A DNA stretch of 64,000 nucleotides, from contig NZ_JNXG01000006.1 in NCBI RefSeq assembly GCF_000717025.1, forward strand, positions 62,001 through 126,000, given 5' to 3'. Below, in pieces: positions 9,400-18,362 of the stretch (position 1 is the stretch's first letter; each line of letters opens with the position of its first letter). The notes below the pieces were generated by a model. The model did not search any database. It was not told the DNA's origin and was given only the letters and a program-made list of their open reading frames with translations. The position numbers and the translations under genes were made by a program. This stretch comes from Streptomyces atroolivaceus. Lineage in GTDB: Bacteria > Actinomycetota > Actinomycetes > Streptomycetales > Streptomycetaceae.

Positions 9400-9545
9400 T
9401 CAGGATGCCAGCAGGACTCGCTTCCGCAAGATGCCGAAGCCGGCCCGGCCGTACATCTGGCGCTTGATCATTTGGTCCGGTTTACGTGGCCTTCGACGAT
9501 GCCGGAGCTCCACGGCAGCGTCAGGCCGGAAAGGCGGAACAGATA
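9400..9545 (-). mobile_element. ISL3-family transposase C-terminal relic
   Basis: Minus-strand sequence encodes 'LTLPWSSGIVEGHVNRTK' and, one base out of frame, 'MIKRQMYGRAGFGILRKRVLLAS' before a stop at 9400. This is the characteristic C-terminus of ISL3 transposases (normally VEGxVNRxKxxKRQMYGRAxFxLLRxRVL). Only about 48 codons remain. Confidence 0.7.
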
Positions 9546-9651
9546 GTGGAATGGTCCCCTGGCCTGCCCCTCCAGAATCCGTTTGCTGCATTACGTTCCG
9601 ATGGGTTGTCAGGGACACATTAACGCTCCTACAGTCCCTACGAACCGCGGG

Positions 9652-9665
9652 TGGGAGCGCTCCCA
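9652..9665. promoter_or_regulatory. CebR operator upstream of the GH12 cellulase
   Basis: A perfect 14-bp palindrome, TGGGAGCGCTCCCA, identical to the binding site known for CebR, the LacI-family repressor that controls cellulose and cello-oligosaccharide genes in Streptomyces. It lies 70 bp before the cellulase start, suggesting cellobiose or cellotriose induction. Confidence 0.85.
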
Positions 9666-9735
9666 GGTCACGACGGCTGGGCGCTCCCGAATCCCTGATC
9701 GCCCCACCCGGTCATCCCTCCTGGAGAGGCCCCGC

Positions 9736-10869
9736 ATGCGAGCGTCACCGCACAGCCCCAGAACCTCGCGCAGCCTGCTCGGCGCGCTGCTCCTCGCTCT
9801 CGCCACCGTGGCGGCCGTCCTGGCCGCTGCTCCGGCGGCCCACGCGGACACCCTGATCTGCGAACAGTACGGTTCGACGACGATCCAGGGCCGCTACGTG
9901 GTCCAGAACAACCGCTGGGGTACCAGCGCCCCCCAGTGCGTCACCGCTACCGACAGCGGCTTCAGGGTGACCCAGGCCGACGGCTCCGCCCCCACGAACG
10001 GCGCCCCGAAGTCCTATCCATCGGTCTTCAACGGCTGTCACTACACCAACTGTTCGCCCGGGACGAATCTCCCGGCGCAGGTCAGCGGTATCGCCAGCGC
10101 CCCCAGCAGCATCTCCTACGGCTATGTCGGCGACGCCGTGTACAACGCGTCGTACGACATCTGGCTGGACCCCACGCCCAAGAAGGACGGGGTGAGCCGC
10201 ACCGAGATCATGATCTGGTTCAACAAGGTCGGCCCGATCCAGCCGATCGGCTCGCAGGTCGGCACCGCCTCCGTGGGCGGGCGCACCTGGCAGGTGTGGA
10301 CGGGCAGCAACGGCTCCAACGACGTCATCTCCTTCGTCGCCCCGTCGGCCGTCGCCAGCTGGAGCTTCGACGTCATGGACTTCGTCCGGAACACCGTCTC
10401 CCGCGGCATGGCCCAGAACAACTGGTATCTCACCAGTGTCCAGGCCGGCTTCGAGCCATGGCAGAACGGTGCCGGGCTCGCGGTGAACTCCTTCTCCTCG
10501 GCCGTGAACCTCGGGACTCCGGGCACCGGCGATCCGGGTGGGCCCGGGGACCCCGTGACGGCCTGCAAGGTGACCTACGCGACGAACGTCTGGACCGGCG
10601 GTTTCACCGCCGACGTCACGGTCGCCAACACCGGTTCGACGCCCGTCGACTCCTGGAAGCTGTCCTTCACCCTGCCCTCCGGGCAACGCCTCACCAACGC
10701 GTGGAACGCCACCGTCAGCGGGGCGTCCGGAGCGGTGACGGCGACCGGCCTCGCGCACAGCGCCCGGATAGCGGCCGGCGCCAGCCAGACGTTCGGTTTC
10801 CAGGGGACCTACAGCGGCACGTTCTCGCAGCCGTCCGGATTCAGCCTCAACGGCGCCCGCTGCGCCTGA
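9736..10869 (+). CDS. Secreted GH12 endo-1,4-glucanase with CBM2
   Basis: A 377-residue secreted cellulase of the Streptomyces CelB type. A signal peptide covers residues 1-37 (AAPAAHA before Asp38). The GH12 domain spans ~38-260, with the nucleophile Glu157 in 'RTEIMIWFNK' and the acid/base Glu240 in 'AGFEPWQNG'; their 83-residue spacing is the one known for this family. A Gly/Pro-rich linker (~265-277) leads to a CBM2 cellulose-binding module (~280-377) with the usual terminal Cys pair. ATG 9736 follows GGAGAGG at -8. A perfect CebR box is upstream, and an LPMO gene follows 245 bp downstream. Confidence 0.95.
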   Translation: MRASPHSPRTSRSLLGALLLALATVAAVLAAAPAAHADTLICEQYGSTTIQGRYVVQNNRWGTSAPQCVTATDSGFRVTQADGSAPTNGAPKSYPSVFNGCHYTNCSPGTNLPAQVSGIASAPSSISYGYVGDAVYNASYDIWLDPTPKKDGVSRTEIMIWFNKVGPIQPIGSQVGTASVGGRTWQVWTGSNGSNDVISFVAPSAVASWSFDVMDFVRNTVSRGMAQNNWYLTSVQAGFEPWQNGAGLAVNSFSSAVNLGTPGTGDPGGPGDPVTACKVTYATNVWTGGFTADVTVANTGSTPVDSWKLSFTLPSGQRLTNAWNATVSGASGAVTATGLAHSARIAAGASQTFGFQGTYSGTFSQPSGFSLNGARCA

Positions 10870-11114
10870 GTCCGTCACGCGGCCACGGCCCGCCCCCTCA
10901 CCTCCCCGCAGTACGGGGCGGGCCCCGCGCTCCCTGCTCGCCTCGCCGCCGAGCTGCCCCGGCCCACCGCCTCCCCGGTCCGCGCACGGCACCCCAGATC
11001 CCTCGCCCAACAAGGCGGGCGCCTTCCCCGCAGAGCGAGGGTTCCCTCATTGGACGGTGACAGAAGCAGACAGGCGCCATCGGAAGAAGTCCCCACACAG
11101 ACACAGGAGACACC

Positions 11115-12221
11115 ATGGCTCGACGCAAGAGACAACTTGTTTCCCTGGCGGCGGTGTTCGCGACCCTGCTCGGCGGAATCGCCCTGACCCTGCTCGGCCA
11201 GGGCAACGCGCAGGCTCACGGCGTGGCGATGACTCCGGGCTCGCGTACCTACCTCTGCTGGCTGGACGCCAAGACCAGCACCGGCTCCCTGGACCCGACC
11301 AACCCGGCGTGCAAGGCCGCGCTCAGCGAGAGCGGCTCGACGGCGCTGTACAACTGGTTCGCCGTGCTCGACTCCAACGCGGGTGGACGAGGGGCCGGTT
11401 ACGTCCCGGACGGAAAGCTGTGCAGCGCCGGCGACCGGTCGCCGTACAACTTCACCGGATACAACGCCGCCCGCTCCGACTGGCCCCGGACGCACCTGAC
11501 GGCCGGCCGGACGATCCAGGTCAAGCACAGCAACTGGGCCGCGCACCCAGGCTCCTTCCGGGTGTACCTGTCCAAGCCCGGCTACTCGCCCAGCACCGAG
11601 CTGGGCTGGGACGACCTGGACTTGATCGAGACCGTGACCAACCCGCCCCAGACGGGCTCCCCGGGCACGGACGGCGGCCACTACTACTGGGATCTGGACC
11701 TGCCCTCGGGCCGCTCGGGTGACGCGGTGATGTTCATCCAGTGGGTGCGCTCCGACAGTCAGGAGAACTTCTTCTCCTGCTCCGACGTCGTCTTCGACGG
11801 CGGCAACGGCGAGGTCACCGGCATCCGGGGCTCGGGCGGCACCCCGAACCCGACGCCCACGCCGGACCCCACGCCGACCCCGGACCCGACCCCCACGCCG
11901 ACCGACCCGCACAGCGGGTGCATGGCCGTCTACCGCGTGACCAACTCCTGGAGCGGTGGGTTCCAGGGGTCCGTCGAGGTCATGAACCACGGCGCGACGG
12001 CGCGTGACGGCTGGGCGGTGAGGTGGACACCCGGCGCCGGAGCCAAGGTCAGCAGCGTGTGGAACGGCGCGCTGACCACTGGGTCCGACGGCACGGTCAC
12101 GGTCAGGAGTCTCGACTACAACCGGTCCATCCCACCGGACGGCAGCGTCACCTTCGGATTCACAGCGACATCGACCGGCAACAACCTCCCGGTCGGCTCG
12201 ATCGGCTGCGTCACCCCGTAG
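11115..12221 (+). CDS. Secreted AA10 lytic polysaccharide monooxygenase with CBM2
   Basis: A 368-residue copper monooxygenase that oxidatively cleaves crystalline polysaccharide, most likely cellulose given the CBM2. The signal peptide ends at Ala34, exposing His35 ('HGVAMTPGSRTYLC') as the N-terminal member of the histidine brace; His144 in 'NWAAHPGSF' is the second. The AA10 domain runs ~35-235 and ends with the conserved 'NFFSCSDVVFD'. A Pro-Thr linker (about 242-266) precedes CBM2 (~268-368). ATG 11115 is preceded by an AGGAG-like sequence. Its position beside the GH12 cellulase suggests synergy and shared CebR control. A strong terminator follows. Confidence 0.95.
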   Translation: MARRKRQLVSLAAVFATLLGGIALTLLGQGNAQAHGVAMTPGSRTYLCWLDAKTSTGSLDPTNPACKAALSESGSTALYNWFAVLDSNAGGRGAGYVPDGKLCSAGDRSPYNFTGYNAARSDWPRTHLTAGRTIQVKHSNWAAHPGSFRVYLSKPGYSPSTELGWDDLDLIETVTNPPQTGSPGTDGGHYYWDLDLPSGRSGDAVMFIQWVRSDSQENFFSCSDVVFDGGNGEVTGIRGSGGTPNPTPTPDPTPTPDPTPTPTDPHSGCMAVYRVTNSWSGGFQGSVEVMNHGATARDGWAVRWTPGAGAKVSSVWNGALTTGSDGTVTVRSLDYNRSIPPDGSVTFGFTATSTGNNLPVGSIGCVTP

Positions 12222-12234
12222 CCACTGACAGAGG

Positions 12235-12270
12235 CAGCGCCGGCTCCCGCATCCCGGGGAGCCGGCGCTG
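12235..12270 (+). terminator. Hairpin terminator after the LPMO gene
   Basis: A perfect 14-bp stem, CAGCGCCGGCTCCC with its complement (12235-12248 and 12257-12270), with an 8-nt loop. It starts 14 bp after the LPMO stop codon. Confidence 0.8.
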
Positions 12271-12985
12271 TCGTGCTTCCCTGCGGACAGGGCCACCGCG
12301 GCGGCGTGCGGCGGGCGACACCGCCGCCAATGTGCGTGAAGATCCTGGTGGACCCCGTACGTGCCTTCCCCAGGGGTGAGGTCGCCGGCCGTGATACCGC
12401 ACACGACCTTCAGGTCGCCCGCGGTGAGACTGCCGGGGTGCGCGCGTTGGCCTTCTCCCGGAGTCGGCCGACTCCGTCCGGTCCGAGGTCCTCGAGCGCT
12501 ACGAGGAATTTCTCGGACGGTGTTGTGGCGAACTCGTCCGCGTCCCTGATGGTGCAGGAACTCCTGCCGCTGGCGGTGTACTGCCGGGCCGTACGTGACA
12601 GCAGCAGCAAGGTGTGTCCCGCTGCGGGCCGCGCGGCGACCGGCGTGGTGACGTAAGGCGAACCGGGAAGGTGGAGAGTTCGTGCCCAGAAGAACCGAGA
12701 AGGCCCTGGCTCCAGGAAACTGGAGCAGGGCCGTTCGACGTCTGATAACTCCTAACGAAATGATCTTCAATTGGTTGAATCACTCCCGGGCGTTGATCCG
12801 GGGGTGCGGGGGGGGCTCGGCCGAAGCCGCCGCGCCGATGTGTGGCGCTCTGGCAGAGCAGCCGAGCGCGCGTCGCGATCAGTACGTAGGTCGCGGCGCG
12901 CGCTCGGTCATACCCCGCGCGCTCGGCCGTGACGCTGTGCCGTGCCAGGCGAATTCGCGAAACCGGTTGCGCGCGTGAGGGGATT
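12271..12985. other. 715-bp stretch without a supported gene
   Basis: Several overlapping short frames occur on both strands. A minus-strand frame at 12410-12610 has some coding bias ('DEFATTPSEKFLVALEDLGPDGVGRLREKA') and could be the end of a decayed gene, but I recognise no family and no start site. Around 12745-12785 the sequence is locally AT-rich. Confidence 0.35.
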
Positions 12986-13354
12986 TCAGGCGGTGGAGCG
13001 GTGGCCCCGGCGTGCCACGAGCGCGGCATCGGTGCTGGGGTAGGCGGGCAGGAAGGTGTCCATCCCGGTGACGCTGAGCAGGCGGCCCAGCCGTTCGGGA
13101 ATGGCCGCCAGGGTGAGGGAGCCTTCGGCGTCCTTGGCGCAGCGCCAGATACCGATGAGGGCTCCCAGCCCAGAGGAGTCACAGAAGGTGACGCCCGTCA
13201 GGTCGGCGACCAGGTCGGGATGTCCCGCCGCGATGAGGTCCAGGGCGCGGGACCGTACGGCGGGTGCGGTGGTGATGTCGAATTCGCCGGACAGTGCGAT
13301 CACCGCCAAGGGGCCGTCGGTGTACGGGACGTCGATGTGGAATACGTCGGTCAT
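12986..13354 (-). CDS. STAS-domain anti-sigma factor antagonist
   Basis: A 122-residue protein consisting of one STAS domain (residues ~10-105), like RsbV, SpoIIAA and BldG. The phosphorylatable serine lies in the conserved 'FCDSSGLGALIG' (normally D-S-S/A-G). In partner-switching systems the unphosphorylated form binds an anti-sigma kinase and frees a sigma factor; a PP2C phosphatase reactivates it. The gene overlaps the upstream PP2C gene by 4 bp (ATGA), which strongly supports the pair acting together. The N-terminus agrees with family length. Confidence 0.9.
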   Translation of the reverse strand: MTDVFHIDVPYTDGPLAVIALSGEFDITTAPAVRSRALDLIAAGHPDLVADLTGVTFCDSSGLGALIGIWRCAKDAEGSLTLAAIPERLGRLLSVTGMDTFLPAYPSTDAALVARRGHRSTA

Positions 13355-14838
13355 GGGCGTCGGTTCTCCTGCCCGGCGGCGACGTCGGCGGTAGGGGCGG
13401 CGGCGCTGTGAGCGGTGGTGGTGATGCCTGCGGGAGCGGCACCGGGGGTGGGAACGGACAGGGCCAGTAGGGCCACGTCGTCGCGTTCGGTGTCAGGGAG
13501 TGTGTCCAGCAGTGCGACGGTGTCGTCGATCAGGACGCCGGCGCTCACCGGTCCCCGCCGTCGGGCCAGGAAGTCGGTCAGGCCCGTATCGGCGAGCATG
13601 TGGCCTTCAGAGGTTCGGGCCTCGGTCAGCCCGTCGGTGTACAGCAGCAGTCCCTCGCCGGGTGCCAGGTGCAGGGTGCGTGAGGCGAAGACGGCTTCGG
13701 CGAACGCGCCGACCAGCATGCCGCCCTTGGCGCGGGCCGCTTCGACTCGCACACCGCCGTCCTCGGTGGGGCGCAGGTGGTAGGCGGGCGGGTGACCGCC
13801 GGTGGCCAGCGTGACCGTGAAACCGCCGTCCCCGGCGGGGTCCAGCAGGCCGAAGACGGCGGTGCAGAAGCGGGTGCCAACCGCCGCGTCCAGCAGCAGC
13901 GCCGTGTTAAGTGCCTTCAGCGCGGCTGTGGGATCCGCGTCGACGAGGGCTGCAGCCCGCAGCGTGTAGCGGGTCAGTGAGGTGACCGAGGCGGCTTCAG
14001 CGCCTTTCCCGCACACATCGCCCAGGAAGAAAGCCCACCGGCCTCCGCCGACGGGGAAGACGTCGTAGAAGTCGCCGCCCACCTCCTGCGGGGATGCGGT
14101 CTTGTAATGGCAGGCCAGTTCCAGCCCTGGTACCGCGGGCAGTGCGGGAGGCACCAGGGTGCGCTGCAGGGTCGAGGCGAACGCGGCGATGGCCGCCCTG
14201 TCCCGCTCCGCACGCTGCCTGGCCTCTTCCTCCGCCTGGCGTTTGTCCTGCTCGACCTTGCGGCGCTCCTGCTCGACGCGCACCACGTGCAACGCCGAGA
14301 GCCTCAACTCCAGTTGGTCACACACCACGGCGGCCAGGTCCCCGAGGGCGGAGGCGTCGACCTCACTGATCTCGCGGGGGCGGGTGTCGAGGATGTTGAC
14401 CGTGCCCAGCCGGTAACCGTCCGCGGTGATGATGGGAGCGGCGGCGTAGAACCGCACCCCCATCGGGCCGGCGACCAGCGGGTTGGAGCAGGCGACCGGG
14501 TCCAGCAACGTGTCAGGGATGACGGTGGTGTCATCGGCCAGCACTGCCGAGGCGCACAGCCCGGGATCGCGGCCGATCTCGGTGACGCCTTCCAGGCCGT
14601 GCGTGGCCTTGAACCAGATGCGGTCCTCGTCCACGATCGTCACCGTGGCCACCGGCACCTCGAACAGCCGCGCGGCCAGAGCCGCGACCCGGTCGTATGC
14701 GCCGTCCGGTGGGGTGTCGAGGATGTCGTAACGGCGCACCGCCGCCATCCGCGCCGCCTCGACCGATGCGACCAGGGGATCGTCCAGTGCTATCGCAGGC
14801 ACGCTCGCTTGTTCCGGCATGTTCCTCGTCTCGCTCAT
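13351..14838 (-). CDS. GAF-domain PP2C/SpoIIE-type serine phosphatase
   Basis: About 495 residues. A GAF sensor occupies ~27-190 ('VTIVDEDRIWFKATHGLEG', 'YAAAPIITADGYRLGTVNILD'). A charged coiled-coil (~195-225, rich in E/R/K) links it to a SpoIIE/PP2C phosphatase (~235-470) with the metal-binding blocks 'EVGGDFYDVF', 'LGDVCGKG' and 'LLYTDGLTEAR...D'. It should dephosphorylate the STAS protein encoded by the overlapping downstream gene in response to a signal at the GAF domain. No membrane segment is present. Starts at 14838 (MSETRN) or 14820 (MPEQA) are both possible; neither has an ideal ribosome site. Confidence 0.9.
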   Translation of the reverse strand: MSETRNMPEQASVPAIALDDPLVASVEAARMAAVRRYDILDTPPDGAYDRVAALAARLFEVPVATVTIVDEDRIWFKATHGLEGVTEIGRDPGLCASAVLADDTTVIPDTLLDPVACSNPLVAGPMGVRFYAAAPIITADGYRLGTVNILDTRPREISEVDASALGDLAAVVCDQLELRLSALHVVRVEQERRKVEQDKRQAEEEARQRAERDRAAIAAFASTLQRTLVPPALPAVPGLELACHYKTASPQEVGGDFYDVFPVGGGRWAFFLGDVCGKGAEAASVTSLTRYTLRAAALVDADPTAALKALNTALLLDAAVGTRFCTAVFGLLDPAGDGGFTVTLATGGHPPAYHLRPTEDGGVRVEAARAKGGMLVGAFAEAVFASRTLHLAPGEGLLLYTDGLTEARTSEGHMLADTGLTDFLARRRGPVSAGVLIDDTVALLDTLPDTERDDVALLALSVPTPGAAPAGITTTAHSAAAPTADVAAGQENRRP

Positions 14839-15138
14839 CCCCCCAAAAGGCACCGACCAGACAGCCAGCACCCCGGGCACTCTACCGACCGCCTCCTCGT
14901 CACCCGATTTCGCGACGATCTGGCGGGGAAACAGTGACCGAAGCACCGAACGACGAGGCGGTACACATCGAGGCCCGAAGCACGGCGGCTGTGGCCATCT
15001 GTCCCGGATGCGGGAGCTGGTCGCGGCGGATCCACCGCCCTCGCCTGCCATACCTCGCAGCGCGCCGACTGAGGGCCTCCCAGAACCGTTGTCGGCTTCG
15101 ACGAGGGCAGCAGCGGTGCCTGTCTTCTTGCAGGCTGG

Positions 15139-16146
15139 TCACCGGGTGAGTATGTGGCCGTCGTGGGGGCGGTGGTCGCGGGAGCGGCGCAGGTCGGTGG
15201 TGACGTAGGTGCGTTGCAGCCAGCGGTCCGCTCCGTCGTATCGGGGGTGGAAGGCGGTGCGGCCGTGGACGGTGACGCGGTTGTCGAGGACGACGAGGTC
15301 GCCGGGTGTCAGGCGCAGGGTGCGGGAGGTCGCCTCGCAGGCGCGGCCGAACTCGGCCAGGGCGGTGGAAGCCCGAGGGGTGAGCGGGGTGGTGACGAGC
15401 TGGGCCATGCGTATGTCGGGATCCTCAGCTGCCCCGGACAGCACCGGTCGGGGCTTGGCATCTGCCTGGCTCGCGTCGGCCTCGGAGGCGAAGGAGGGAG
15501 GTGGTGTGGTGAGGAACTCAGGTGCGAACAGGGCCTGGCGGCTGGCTGGAGTGAGGTGCGGCAGGACTTGCCGGAGGCCGGCGACCCGCATCCCGGCGAT
15601 CTGGTCGTGGTCGGCGCGCAGGCACAGAAAGGCCACGTAGTCGGGTGGGTGGGGATGGAAGCCGTTCTCGGTGTGGAAGGACAGCGGCACCGATCCGGCG
15701 TTGCCGTGGAAGGTTTCCTGCCCAGGCACGGGCACGACGTCCTGTACGAGGGCGCCGGATTTCTCAGCCAGGTAGGCGAGAGGCTCTCCGAGTCCGCAGG
15801 CCACCATGGTGAGCATGGCGGCCGGGATGGTGGCCTGGCGCTGGACCGAGCCGGGTACGGCCGGTGTCGGGGGCAGGGCCGCCTGGTCGACGGGCAGGCC
15901 GCTGATCACCAAGGTGCCGTTCGGGCCGGAATGCCTGCGAAACCGGCGTATCTCGCGGCGTAGTAGCAGCGGAAGCTCCTCCCAGGAGTCCCGGGCGTGT
16001 GCCACCCATTCGGGGCTGTCGACCTGGGTGCGCCCGTCGCTGCACAGAGTGCGGGCCAGCCGTTCGCACGCCTCTGTATCTGCCGGACCCAGGTCCCGGT
16101 CGGCGACGACGGTGCTCTGGGTGGTGTGGGGCGGCGTCTCGGGCAT
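15139..16146 (-). CDS. Fe(II)/2-oxoglutarate oxygenase, clavaminate synthase/asparagine oxygenase-like
   Basis: A 335-residue enzyme of the TauD/clavaminate-synthase-like superfamily. The iron facial triad is visible: His158 and Glu160 in 'FHTENGFHPH', and His294 in 'VTVHGRTAF'. Arg308 in 'DRWLQR' would bind 2-oxoglutarate. 'GDLVVLDNRV' before the distal His and 'YVTTDL' near the end are typical of the AsnO/VioC group that beta-hydroxylates free or carrier-bound amino acids such as Asn, Arg or Orn. The start at 16146 follows an AGGAG 8-9 bp upstream. It lies downstream of an unrecognised gene on the same strand and is probably in one operon with it, so the pair may tailor an amino acid for a secondary metabolite. 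The substrate is unknown. Confidence 0.85.
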   Translation of the reverse strand: MPETPPHTTQSTVVADRDLGPADTEACERLARTLCSDGRTQVDSPEWVAHARDSWEELPLLLRREIRRFRRHSGPNGTLVISGLPVDQAALPPTPAVPGSVQRQATIPAAMLTMVACGLGEPLAYLAEKSGALVQDVVPVPGQETFHGNAGSVPLSFHTENGFHPHPPDYVAFLCLRADHDQIAGMRVAGLRQVLPHLTPASRQALFAPEFLTTPPPSFASEADASQADAKPRPVLSGAAEDPDIRMAQLVTTPLTPRASTALAEFGRACEATSRTLRLTPGDLVVLDNRVTVHGRTAFHPRYDGADRWLQRTYVTTDLRRSRDHRPHDGHILTR

Positions 16147-16269
16147 CAGGGTCTCCTGCCGGGGTGGTGTGGGCGGCGGTGGCGCAGATCACAAGTGGCG
16201 CAGGCCGTCCACGGCGTCGGCGATGTAGGGGTCCCCGAAGCGGATCAGGGAGGCGTACTGGGCAGCGCG

Positions 16270-17307
16270 TCAATGGCGCATGAGGCGTAGTTCGGCGACG
16301 GCGTTGTCGGGCCCCTCGGGTTTCTGGGCGATGGAACGGTGCAGATGCACCATCGAGTACGCGAGGGTGACGTGCCGTTCACCGTCGATGATGTCGGCTT
16401 CCAGGAGAGCTCCCCGCGCCTCGGCCAGCTCCGGTGACCGGGCCGCCAAATGCTCGTAGGAGTCGGGAAGCACCGACAGCAGGTCCTTCATCGCCGCCCG
16501 GAACAGCTTGTATCCGCGGTGTTGGCGCCCGCTCAGCGGGACCTCCACAGACGGAGGCGCCATGGTCTGGCGTATCGCCGCCATGTAGTAGTCGGCCGGG
16601 ATCGTACTGGCATGAGTCATGGCCGCAGGGAAACCCCGCACGTACACCGTCGCATCTGCCAGCCGCGCCAGTGCGGCGTCATTGTTGCCGTGCCGCACAT
16701 GACCAGCGGCGTCGGCCACGGCGACCGCAGCGCAGACGTTGAACAGGACATGGGCCTGGTGGCCGATGAGCCATCGAGCGTGCCACACGTCCTTCAAGGA
16801 CGCTCCCGTACCAGGCTCTGGAACGTTCTCCGGCGGGGCAGAGGCGAGGTCGGGGCGCGGCGTCGCGCCGGTGAGGTCAACCACCGCCTGACGCATCCCG
16901 GCTAGCTCCAGAGCAAGGTCCCCACCCGACAGCGGAGCTTCACACAGGTCTTCCAGAGCGCGGTGGACGACCAGGACGCCGTGGAGGGCGGCTTGCTGAT
17001 CGGACAGCTCTCCTTCACGGACTCGGAAGAAGGACTGGCTGATCGATTCGGCGGGCAGTTCCTCACCGACCACAGCCGGAGCCTGGTCCGACAGCACGGC
17101 TACCAATTCGCTGGCAGTAGAGGCGGCGCGCCGCACTGCGAAGGTCCGCTCGACAGCTCTGGCGTGCGTCGGCACCCTCTCCAGCACGCGCACGGCCTGT
17201 TGCGCCGCAGCATCGACTCGTGGTCCTAACACCGGAGCGGGTTGCCCGCCTCGGGGCTCGCGGAAGACAGCGACAGCGGGATGACCGACAACCGGTGATA
17301 AGCCCAT
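16270..17307 (-). CDS. Unrecognised mostly helical protein, probably ended early by UGA
   Basis: A 345-residue soluble protein with high predicted helix content and no family I can name with confidence. Segments such as 'HARWLIGHQAHVLFNVCAAVAVADAAG' and 'RHVTLAYSMVHLHRSIAQKPEG' suggest a helical bundle with several histidines; a heme or tryptophan-dioxygenase-like fold is one guess. The in-frame UGA at 16270 is followed by 26 more codons with good coding bias, ending at 16189, only 42 bp before the oxygenase start; UGG to UGA would explain this. ATG 17307 is chosen over 17337, but neither has a good ribosome site. It is likely co-transcribed with the oxygenase. Confidence 0.6.
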   Translation of the reverse strand: MGLSPVVGHPAVAVFREPRGGQPAPVLGPRVDAAAQQAVRVLERVPTHARAVERTFAVRRAASTASELVAVLSDQAPAVVGEELPAESISQSFFRVREGELSDQQAALHGVLVVHRALEDLCEAPLSGGDLALELAGMRQAVVDLTGATPRPDLASAPPENVPEPGTGASLKDVWHARWLIGHQAHVLFNVCAAVAVADAAGHVRHGNNDAALARLADATVYVRGFPAAMTHASTIPADYYMAAIRQTMAPPSVEVPLSGRQHRGYKLFRAAMKDLLSVLPDSYEHLAARSPELAEARGALLEADIIDGERHVTLAYSMVHLHRSIAQKPEGPDNAVAELRLMRH

Positions 17308-17337
17308 AGTCACAGTATTTCGCCATGGACACTTCAC

Positions 17338-17819
17338 CTGAACCCTGATCTACGCCATTTCTGGACGGCGCAAAAAGGCCGGGTCAAGCGTTGCTCCGGC
17401 CGAAGGCACCCTGGATGGCCGAGCAGCTGGCACCCCAGCCCGCGACGGCGGCCTGACCTGCAGAAATTGCACTGTGAGGAAGGACGCACCCAGTGCCCTG
17501 AGTGCCCCAGTCGAATACTTCGGCCTCACCGTCCCGAGAACGCCGGTACGACCCGCGGTGGCCGTCGCCCAGGCCAATCCCCTCAACAGGCTCCGACGGC
17601 GTCCCCTCGGTCGATTGCTTGTCCCCGCCGGTTGCCCAGGTGACCGGCGGTCCCGGTGTATGGAAGGGCGCCAGCGGTCAGTGGGATCAGCGGGTGGTGG
17701 GGGCGGCGTTGAGGAGGTAGGACGGCCGGGCTGTCTCGCGACGGGCGGACATGCCGGGCCAGGGCAGCGCCGCCCGCTTCCCCTCGACGGCGCCCACCAC
17801 CAGCCAGCCCCACCACCCC
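17338..17819. other. 480-bp stretch with no intact gene
   Basis: A minus-strand frame at about 17687-17825 runs on from the alkyl sulfatase relic into a hydrophobic stretch ('GWWGWLVVGAVEG') and a different tail, so it may hold the end of a second decayed gene fused by deletion. Nothing else is recognisable. Confidence 0.35.
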
Positions 17820-18285
17820 GCAGCAGGCGTCAGCGCGGCAACGATGTCGGGGGCTCCTCGGGAGGGGGTGCCGAGTACGCCGTCACGTAGCTCCGCGGCG
17901 CCCATGAGGTAGAAGTTGCGCCACGGGCCGCACTCCGCCCGTTGCCCAGCCGTTCGAAGGCCGAGGCCTGCAGGGTGCGGGCGTCCGCGTGCTCGGGCTG
18001 GCCGAGCACCTCCGCGGTCCAGCGCAGGTCACCGGCTTCGAACGACGCGCGGGCCTTGTCGACCACGGCGTTCGCCCCGCCCATGAACGTGGCGTACCGC
18101 TCCGCCGCCTCACACGGAGGGTGCTGCCACAGGTGGGCGGGGTTGCCGTCGAACCAGCCCATGTATCTCTGGTAGACCGCCTTCGCGTTCTGGCTGAGTG
18201 AGCCGTAATAGCCGTGGACGCGCCAGGCACGCTCCAGGGCGGGCGGGAAGCGCAGTTCCTCCGCGAGGGGCGTGGACCGCCTGGC
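17820..18285 (-). pseudogene. Alkyl sulfatase (metallo-beta-lactamase fold) C-terminal relic
   Basis: The minus strand encodes a block typical of the dimerisation and C-terminal part of SdsA1/BDS1-type alkyl sulfatases: 'RVHGYYGSLSQNAKAVYQR' and 'MGWFDGNPAHLWQHPPCEAAERY', then 'FMGGANAVV'. These sit in one frame up to about 17930, then one base out of frame in the adjoining 'MGAAELRDGV..GTP'. The zinc-binding N-terminal domain (HxHxDH) is missing entirely, as are the last ~150 residues. The enzyme would have cleaved alkyl sulfate esters; this copy is dead. Confidence 0.75.
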
Positions 18286-18362
18286 TCGAAGCTGCGGGCG
18301 CCGTCCACTCCGCGCCGGTGTCGGAGGACGCCGGCGCCGAGGCCGACGAGTGCGGGACCTCG

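Noticed and set aside
12410..12610. Minus-strand frame with some coding bias
   Set aside because: No recognisable family, no convincing start, and the opposite strand is open too; left as unassigned.
10875..12770. A 631-codon minus-strand frame over the LPMO gene
   Set aside because: It is antisense to a gene with signal peptide, histidine brace and CBM2; its translation is compositionally biased and featureless.
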